This document shows, one piece after another, positions 58,673 to 64,000 of a stretch of 64,000 nucleotides of DNA. This stretch comes from Bacteroidales bacterium UBA4331. Lineage in GTDB: Bacteria > Bacteroidota > Bacteroidia > Bacteroidales > Paludibacteraceae. The DNA is taken from the NCBI GenBank assembly GCA_002394395.1, contig DGTR01000004.1, forward strand, positions 401 to 64,400, written 5' to 3'. Each line of letters begins with the position of its first letter. Position 1 is the stretch's first letter. A model generated the notes under the pieces. That model ran no database searches, was not told the origin of the DNA, and was given only the letters and a program-made list of their open reading frames with translations. Both the position numbers and the translations under genes were made by a program.

Positions 58673-60097
58673 CTATTTCTCTTTTAACGCACGGGTAATG
58701 TCCGGCACCAAGCGGTCTATATCTCCGGCACCAACAGTCAGTACGACCACCGGTTCATGACTCTCCTGAACGCGCCTTTTGAGTTCCGCCACCAACGCCG
58801 GTTTCTCCACCACTTCGCCGCCTAACATCTCACTCGTCACGCCCTCGATCGGCTCTTCGCGCGCCGGATAGATCGGCAGCAGTACGCACTCGTCCAAAGT
58901 GCCCAACACCGCCCTGAACCCCTCCGCGAAATCACGCGTACGGGTATAGAGATGCGGCTGAAAAACACCAATCAGTTTGCGCTCCGGGAAGAGTTTACGG
59001 ATCGAATCAATCGCCGTAGCTATCTCTTGCGGATGATGCGCATAATCGTCTATATAAGCCACTTTCGGGGTGTTCACGTGGATATTAAACCGCCGTTGCA
59101 CGCCCTTGAAGGAAGCCATCGCCTCGCGTATCGCCTCATCTTTTACGCCGCAAAGATGCGCCACCGCCATCGCCGCTACCGCGTTCTCTATATTCACCCA
59201 AACCGGCACGCCTAACTGCACATCCTTGATCTCTCCGTCCGGCATCTTGAAATCAAACACTATCTGCCCGTCCTTCACACGAATCCTCTCCGCATAAAAA
59301 TCAGGACCACTTGGCTCTTGGCTCTCGGCTCTCAGCTCTCGGCTCTCCTCCACTCCGTACGTATAGCACTTTACTCCCTCTTTTAGTCTCGGCTCCAGCT
59401 CGATTCCGTGCTTCATGACCAAAGCGCCGGTAATCAGACTCGTATAATGCGCAAACGCCTCTCGATACGCCTCCGGCGTGCCGTAGATATCCAGATGGTC
59501 CGCATCCACCGCCGTCACCACGGAGATAAACGGCGTCAGATGATGAAACGACCGGTCGTACTCATCCGCCTCCACGACGACATACTCGCTCTCTTTCGAC
59601 AGCAGCAGATTCGTATGGTAATTCTCGCTAATCCCGCCCAGAAACGCGTTCACCCCGGCGTGACTCTCCGTCGCGGCCTCATTTCCGCCGTTCATCAGAT
59701 GCGCAATCATCGTACTCGTCGTCGTCTTCCCATGCGTCCCGGCGACACAGAGCGCCTTCATCCGTTGCGTCACGATACCCAACACCTCTGCACGCTTGCG
59801 GATATCGAATCCTTCCTTGCGCAAATACGTATAGATCTCGCAATCCTCCGGTACGGCCGGAGTACGTACTACAAGCGTACTAAAACGGTCCAATCCCAGA
59901 CCATACAGCATACGTTCAGCATCTGTATAGGTAATCTCAATGCCCTCTTTCTCCAACTCACGGGTCAGAGGCGAAGGCGTACGATCGTAGCCGAAAACGG
60001 GATATCCTTGGTGATGAAAATAACGAGCCAAGGCACTCATTCCGATGCCTCCGATGCCCAAGAAAAAGAAATTTTTAATATCTTTTGAATGAATCAT
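58673..60097 (-). CDS. murC: UDP-N-acetylmuramate--L-alanine ligase MurC
   Basis: 474 residues from ATG 60097 (the GTG at 60103 is rejected). FFFLGIGGIGMSALARYFH is the UDP-binding N-terminus, then ATP-binding VAGTHGKTTTSTMIAHLM, the VVEADEYDRSFHHL catalytic segment and DDYAHHPQEI. It adds L-Ala to UDP-MurNAc. A heptamer run (59311-59347) encodes the in-frame insertion SRELRAESQEPS in the central domain after YTYGVEE. First gene of the cluster, with a divergent promoter shared with the acyloxyacyl-hydrolase-like gene. Confidence 0.96.
   Translation of the reverse strand: MIHSKDIKNFFFLGIGGIGMSALARYFHHQGYPVFGYDRTPSPLTRELEKEGIEITYTDAERMLYGLGLDRFSTLVVRTPAVPEDCEIYTYLRKEGFDIRKRAEVLGIVTQRMKALCVAGTHGKTTTSTMIAHLMNGGNEAATESHAGVNAFLGGISENYHTNLLLSKESEYVVVEADEYDRSFHHLTPFISVVTAVDADHLDIYGTPEAYREAFAHYTSLITGALVMKHGIELEPRLKEGVKCYTYGVEESRELRAESQEPSGPDFYAERIRVKDGQIVFDFKMPDGEIKDVQLGVPVWVNIENAVAAMAVAHLCGVKDEAIREAMASFKGVQRRFNIHVNTPKVAYIDDYAHHPQEIATAIDSIRKLFPERKLIGVFQPHLYTRTRDFAEGFRAVLGTLDECVLLPIYPAREEPIEGVTSEMLGGEVVEKPALVAELKRRVQESHEPVVVLTVGAGDIDRLVPDITRALKEK
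59311..59347. repeat. TCGGCTC heptamer run in murC
   Basis: Five heptamers TTGGCTC, TTGGCTC, TCGGCTC, TCAGCTC, TCGGCTC, in frame in an essential gene. Confidence 0.9.
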
Positions 60098-60122
60098 TTC
60101 CACTTACTCACAAATTTCCGCG

Positions 60123-60170
60123 CAAAGGTACAAAAAAATTTGCACATATCAAAATATTTTTGTAATTTTG
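60123..60170. promoter_or_regulatory. Divergent promoters of murC (-) and the hydrolase gene (+)
   Basis: Plus: TTTGCACATATC (60139) and TAATTTTG (60163-60170). Minus: TTTGATATGTG (from 60153) and TACCTTTG (60130-60123). The two -33 elements overlap in one CACATATC core. Confidence 0.85.
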
Positions 60171-60179
60171 CGGCGAAAA

Positions 60180-61490
60180 ATGAAAAAAGTTCTTTTAGTC
60201 ATATCACTCTGCGCTTGTTTACAAGCGTTTTCGCTACCTCATTACGAGTTGGCGTACCGTTTTGGCGGGACGGCACTTTTTATGTTGCCGGACGAGAAAG
60301 TGTCTCCGTTTTTAGGCCCGACGCCGATTGTCCCGGGTGGGGCTTTTACCGTAGAGTTTCTGCCGACGGGACGATGGAGTAGCCTCCAACAGTGGAACAA
60401 TGCCTCTATCGGTGTCGGTGCGCGGTATCTGAATTTGGGCAATAACGCCATTCTCGGTTCCGCCATCGCGGCATACGGGTATATCAACATGCCTTTTTAC
60501 AACGGCACGCATTTTCGTATCGGTGCCCGCCCCACCGTCGGCATTGCTGCCGTCACGAAGACTTATGCCAACACCTACAAAGGCGAGAATTTATACAAAG
60601 ACCACGACAAGGCGAATTGGTCGATTGGTTCCGTGCTGAACGCCTATCTGGCGTTGGAGCTATACATGGATTTTCCAATCAAGGACGGCTGGGAAATCAC
60701 CCTCAACGGCGGTTGGCATCATATCTCCAACGGCTCTATCATGCACCCGAATGCCGGCTATAACATGCTCGGCGGAGAACTCGGGCTGCGCTATCATCCG
60801 CATGAGAAAGACTACACCTCTCCCGAACCCGACGTACCGCGCAAACTGTACGACGGCGTGGACAAACCCTGGGCAGTGGAGATCAGCGCAACGGGTGGCG
60901 TGAAGCAGAACTACTACCGCGACAACTATCCCAAGATGCAGTTCTTCGGCACCGCTACCGTCAAAGCCGCGGCATACTGGGTGCCCGTCTCCATCTTCCG
61001 CATCGGAGCCGGTGTCGATGCCTTCTACGACGGCTACTACCGATGCGTGAACGATGAGTTTGCAGAGGCCAACCCGGGTGCGCCGCAGACCTTTTTCGGC
61101 AAGACGTACCTCAAAACGAGCGACCTCAAGAACTGCTTCCGCGTGGGTGTCAGCCTTCAGCCGGAGTTCATCATCGGGCATCTGACCGCAGGTATTCATG
61201 TGGGATTCTACGTCTTTGACCCAGTCAAAAACCTCGAGCCGTATATCGGCAAGAAGTCCTGGGATAAAGGGCAAGGCGCAGCTGAAATGGACCAGGCTGG
61301 TACTCCGCTGAACCGCGGTGTTTTCTATAAATACGACTTCTCCGACGCCAGCAATTATCAGGACGGCTGGTGCTACATGCAATTTGTGCTCAAGTACCAC
61401 GTACTCGACCACCTCTTCGTTCAATTAGGACTGAAAACACACGGCGCACGAGCAGAATTTATCGACGCCGGTTTAGGTGTAGCTTTCTAA
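60180..61490 (+). CDS. Acyloxyacyl hydrolase (PagL-like) outer-membrane protein
   Basis: 436 residues from ATG 60180 with signal peptide MKKVLLVISLCACLQAFS. The N-terminal half is PagL-like, with the active-site pattern GGWHHISNGS (about residues 175-184) followed by NAGYNMLGGELGLRYH. Such beta-barrel lipases remove an acyl chain from lipid A. The C-terminal half (from residue 225) is another barrel-like region, longer than classical PagL. Its stop overlaps the convergent gene's stop by 4 bases. Enzymatic activity is inferred from the family motif. Confidence 0.8.
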   Translation: MKKVLLVISLCACLQAFSLPHYELAYRFGGTALFMLPDEKVSPFLGPTPIVPGGAFTVEFLPTGRWSSLQQWNNASIGVGARYLNLGNNAILGSAIAAYGYINMPFYNGTHFRIGARPTVGIAAVTKTYANTYKGENLYKDHDKANWSIGSVLNAYLALELYMDFPIKDGWEITLNGGWHHISNGSIMHPNAGYNMLGGELGLRYHPHEKDYTSPEPDVPRKLYDGVDKPWAVEISATGGVKQNYYRDNYPKMQFFGTATVKAAAYWVPVSIFRIGAGVDAFYDGYYRCVNDEFAEANPGAPQTFFGKTYLKTSDLKNCFRVGVSLQPEFIIGHLTAGIHVGFYVFDPVKNLEPYIGKKSWDKGQGAAEMDQAGTPLNRGVFYKYDFSDASNYQDGWCYMQFVLKYHVLDHLFVQLGLKTHGARAEFIDAGLGVAF

Positions 61491-62710
61491 GGATTGATCA
61501 GCTGATCTTCCATCACATAGACGTGCTCCAGAGGAATGCCATGGTCTATGAGATTCTTCCGATCCGGACGGAAAAGAGCGAAAAACTCCTTGGACGTCTT
61601 GCATAGCAACCGCGCTTGCTTATAGTTCTCATACGCCATCATCCGGTCGCCTCGCAGCAACAAACAATGGGCATAATTGATATAATCCATCGGCTTATCA
61701 GTGCCCTCGCGCAAGATCTCCAGATAAATCTTCTCCGCGATCTGCGGATAATCCCACATCGCATCGCGGAACCCGGCATGAACCATCACATACGCCAGCG
61801 CTTTCTCTCGACTCGGATACCCCTCAATTATCAAGGCATATAGCCACGTCCGCGGTATAAGCGGGATGACCTCCGTGATATATTTATGCTCCTGCGACGG
61901 GAATAATTGTGCAAAGGTCTGTGAATCATGCCCCATTCCGGACATCTCCATCAGCCGCTTCAGCTCATCAGGAAACTGATTATCCTCAAACATGCTTTTC
62001 GCCAGCTCCTCTATCCAATTTTTCGACGAACTCTCCACCAGCGCACAAAGCACCTCAAACACATGCTCGCTCAGGTCATTCTCGCCAATCACGTTCACCA
62101 CCGCATCTTGTATCTGCGGGAAGAAATCGATGCGGATATCGTACTGAACCAGCAAAAGTGCCACATTCGAGATGCATTGGTCCAACACTGTCTCATTCTC
62201 TACGCTCATGCACTCGATCATCGTCAGGAAGGCTTCGAGCGAGAAACACGTTCTCAAATTATGCGCCAACGCAGACGTCGCCGCAAGCGCCAAAGAGGCT
62301 TTCGACTCATCGTTCATCACCTCTTTATACCACTCCATATCCTCCGGCCGAAAACGGACACAATTCTCGAAATAATGCATGACCGAAGTGATGGAGTCAT
62401 GGTTGAAACCATGAATCTCCGGCGACAGACCGCGCAACAGACGGATATCCGCATAGACGGCATCCACCATCTGGTAGGTCTCGCCGGTGATCTTGCTCAA
62501 CTCCTCATCCGAAGACGGCACATCGATATTCAGCCATTGCGTGAAGATCTCGTGGTAGCGCTTCTGGATGGAAGTGAACGCCTCTTCATAGGGGTTGTTC
62601 TCCCCTAACTCATTCAACCACGCACGTACGACCACCAGCGCTGTATCAATCATACATTCGCCTAACGCCCGCTCGACTACCGCTACTTGTTCATCCAGAG
62701 TTTGTGCCAT
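61487..62710 (-). CDS. Helical-repeat (TPR-like) cytoplasmic protein
   Basis: 407 residues, all alpha-helical in appearance, without signal peptide or membrane segment. The C-terminal part (PMDYINYAHCLLLRGDRMMA, YENYKQARLLC) reads as a tetratricopeptide repeat. The N-terminal 250 residues have no recognised family. It follows the GT2 gene by 14 bases, so they form one unit. Function unknown; TPR-like proteins usually scaffold other proteins. Confidence 0.7.
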   Translation of the reverse strand: MAQTLDEQVAVVERALGECMIDTALVVVRAWLNELGENNPYEEAFTSIQKRYHEIFTQWLNIDVPSSDEELSKITGETYQMVDAVYADIRLLRGLSPEIHGFNHDSITSVMHYFENCVRFRPEDMEWYKEVMNDESKASLALAATSALAHNLRTCFSLEAFLTMIECMSVENETVLDQCISNVALLLVQYDIRIDFFPQIQDAVVNVIGENDLSEHVFEVLCALVESSSKNWIEELAKSMFEDNQFPDELKRLMEMSGMGHDSQTFAQLFPSQEHKYITEVIPLIPRTWLYALIIEGYPSREKALAYVMVHAGFRDAMWDYPQIAEKIYLEILREGTDKPMDYINYAHCLLLRGDRMMAYENYKQARLLCKTSKEFFALFRPDRKNLIDHGIPLEHVYVMEDQLINP

Positions 62711-62724
62711 CTGTCTCTTTCGTC

Positions 62725-63675
62725 TTAAAACTCCTCGCGAATCAGATAATCATTACGCGAAGGACTGTTTCGTATCACTAATTCTGCCAGGAAGCCTGCC
62801 AAGAACAACATGCATCCCAAGATCATCATCAGTATAGCGATATGGAAATACGGATTTACGCCCACTAACATCGCGTGCACGCCATGCGACAGCGCGTAGA
62901 GTTTCATGCTGCCCACCACAATGACAGCGATAAATCCGATGAAGAACATCAGACTTCCTACCAGGCCGAAGAAATGCATCGGTTGTTTGCCGAACTTATT
63001 CAGGAACCACAAAGTGAGAAGGTCCAGATAGCCGTTTACGAAGCGGTTGATACCGAACTTCGACGTACCGAACTCACGCTTACGATGCTGCACCACTTTC
63101 TCTCCGATCTTCGTAAAGCCTGCATTCTTAGCCAGATACGGGATATAGCGATGCATCTCTGAGAACACCTCGATATTCTTCACCACCTCATTCCGATACG
63201 CCTTCAGACCGCAGTTCATGTCATGTAAATGAATGCCTGTCACTTTCCGCGCCGTGGCATTGAAGAGTTTGGACGGCAGATTCTTCGTCAAGGCGTTGTC
63301 ATATCGTTTTTGCTTCCATCCACTAACAAGGTCGTATCCCTCTTCCGTAATCATGCGATAGAGCTCCGGGATCTCGTCCGGACTATCCTGCAAATCAGCG
63401 TCCATCGTGATGACCACATCGCCCTTCGCCGCCTTGAATCCGCAATACAAAGCCGCAGACTTACCATAATTGCGGCGGAAACAGATACCGCGAACGACTT
63501 CGTTCTTCTCACGAAGCGATTGAATCACTTGCCATGACTCGTCCGTTGACCCGTCATTAACGAAAATCAACTCATAGGAGAACTTGTTCTCCTTCATTAC
63601 CCGGGCAATCCATTCGTAGAGATGCGGCAACGATTCCGCCTCGTTAAAAAGTGGCACTATTATAGAAATATCCAT
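62725..63675 (-). CDS. GT2 glycosyltransferase, ArnC/DPM1-like membrane form
   Basis: 316 residues from ATG 63675; the upstream extension runs through the promoter. DISIIVPLFNEAESLPHLYE, FVNDGSTDESW, VITMDADLQDSPDEIPELYR (the DXD region) and NCGLKAYRNEV form the GT-A catalytic domain. Two C-terminal membrane helices follow (FGLVGSLMFFIGFIAVIVVG and FHIAILMMILGCMLFLAGFL). This class transfers a sugar to a polyprenyl phosphate at the inner face of the membrane. Donor sugar not predictable. Confidence 0.9.
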   Translation of the reverse strand: MDISIIVPLFNEAESLPHLYEWIARVMKENKFSYELIFVNDGSTDESWQVIQSLREKNEVVRGICFRRNYGKSAALYCGFKAAKGDVVITMDADLQDSPDEIPELYRMITEEGYDLVSGWKQKRYDNALTKNLPSKLFNATARKVTGIHLHDMNCGLKAYRNEVVKNIEVFSEMHRYIPYLAKNAGFTKIGEKVVQHRKREFGTSKFGINRFVNGYLDLLTLWFLNKFGKQPMHFFGLVGSLMFFIGFIAVIVVGSMKLYALSHGVHAMLVGVNPYFHIAILMMILGCMLFLAGFLAELVIRNSPSRNDYLIREEF

Positions 63676-63695
63676 ACTAAATTTTATTTTGCGTG

Positions 63696-63743
63696 CAAAA
63701 TTACTATTTTTTTTGCACATATCAAAATTTTTTTGTAATTTTG
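63696..63743. promoter_or_regulatory. Divergent promoters of the GT2 gene (-) and the 63763 lipoprotein (+)
   Basis: Plus: TTTGCACATATC (63712) and TAATTTTG (63736-63743). Minus: TTTGATATG (from 63726) and TAATTTTG (63703-63696). The -33 elements overlap, as at 60123-60170. Confidence 0.85.
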
Positions 63744-63762
63744 CGCCAAAATACATACCTTT

Positions 63763-64000
63763 ATGAAAAAGACGATTTTCTTTTTAGCGATTCTTTCCTG
63801 TTTTTGGGGATGTAATAAGCCACATTATGCAGCCGGCTTGATGGCTGTCGAGTCTCCAATTATGCCTATTCGCATGACCGGTGATACGATGCATATTGTG
63901 CTCACCGACTACGTGCCGGTTTTATACGGGGATACGACTTATTGGCAGGGCTTGCAATGGACTACCGGCGAGGCGATCGAATATACCAACCTCATCGGTA
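63763..64000 (+). CDS. Lipoprotein of unknown function, 3' end outside window
   Basis: ATG 63763 opens MKKTIFFLAILSCFWGC, a lipoprotein signal with the Cys at residue 17, about 20 bases after a good promoter. The visible 79 residues continue NKPHYAAGLMAVESPIMPIR and VLTDYVPVLYGDTTYWQGLQ, which suggests a beta-rich secreted domain. No family can be named from this fragment. The frame is open to the end of the window. Confidence 0.8.
   Translation, partial: MKKTIFFLAILSCFWGCNKPHYAAGLMAVESPIMPIRMTGDTMHIVLTDYVPVLYGDTTYWQGLQWTTGEAIEYTNLIG

Noticed and set aside
59140..59170. GCAAAGATGC motif in murC resembling the island hairpin loop
   Set aside because: It encodes the conserved AHLCGV segment of MurC and lacks the AAAAATGCACAG flank.
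1..64000. tRNA and rRNA genes
   Set aside because: All intergenic gaps were read; none contains a cloverleaf or rRNA-like segment.

Overview
The window is chromosomal DNA from a member of the Bacteroidetes, most likely a gut or rumen Bacteroidales. Transcription signals fit this: about a dozen promoters have the Bacteroides-type -7 element TAnnTTTG about 23-24 nt downstream of a TTG-type -33 element, usually written TTGCATAT or TTGCACAT. The gene content agrees: DUF4465 and DUF5723 proteins, lipoproteins with short Bacteroidetes lipoboxes, a BtuG-like surface propeller, a small SRP RNA and T9SS-like C-terminal tails. No rRNA or tRNA was seen. Family or genus cannot be fixed from this sequence alone.

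Layout. 1-1.2 kb: end of a SusA/neopullulanase-like amylase and a small CWC zinc-ribbon-like protein. 1.2-16 kb (minus strand): a vitamin B12 acquisition locus. A cobalamin riboswitch (about 15.9-16.0 kb) precedes btuB, a btuG-like gene fused to a second domain, and a DUF4465 protein, ending at a terminator. A second cobalamin riboswitch (about 10.6-10.8 kb) precedes four large secreted proteins and one 46-residue peptide. A BtuF-like binding lipoprotein with its own promoter closes the locus. 16-19 kb: a DUF1846 protein and an RluA-type pseudouridine synthase from a shared divergent promoter. 19-27.4 kb: a polysaccharide operon (gmd, fcl, deacetylase-like, WlbA-like dehydrogenase, two export lipoproteins, Wzc-like kinase). 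27.5-41 kb (plus): rlmD, a subtilase, SRP RNA (minus), an SF1B helicase, a lipoprotein plus DUF5723-OmpA protein, yebC, rsmG, an acyl-CoA ligase and a DMT transporter. 41.3-43.5 kb: membrane pyrophosphatase. 43.6-52.15 kb: an accessory island. 52.2-64 kb: NhaD antiporter, DedA, a Wzz-like protein, the murC-ftsQ-ftsA-ftsZ cluster, an acyloxyacyl-hydrolase-like protein, a helical repeat protein, a GT2 glycosyltransferase and a partial lipoprotein.

The most unusual part is the island at 43.6-52.15 kb. It has an exact 35-nt inverted repeat at its two ends (a third, diverged copy lies at 38.15 kb). It carries a REP-associated tyrosine transposase (RAYT) translationally coupled to an MmeI-type restriction-modification enzyme, a RecA-fold ATPase, an HTH-like protein, three paralogous small basic proteins, a smalltalk-like peptide and a structured leader. 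Two arrays of hairpins bracket the ATPase-RAYT-MmeI block. Two copies of a 424-509 bp element with ATCGAAAATGCG-type inverted ends sit in and beside the island.

The second notable signal runs through the whole window. More than twenty loci carry short runs of degenerate repeats, mostly exact heptamers, whose unit sequence differs from locus to locus. Many are in-frame insertions inside conserved enzymes (RlmD, MurC, RluA-type synthase, Gmd, BtuB, helicase). They resemble the STRR heptamers of cyanobacteria.
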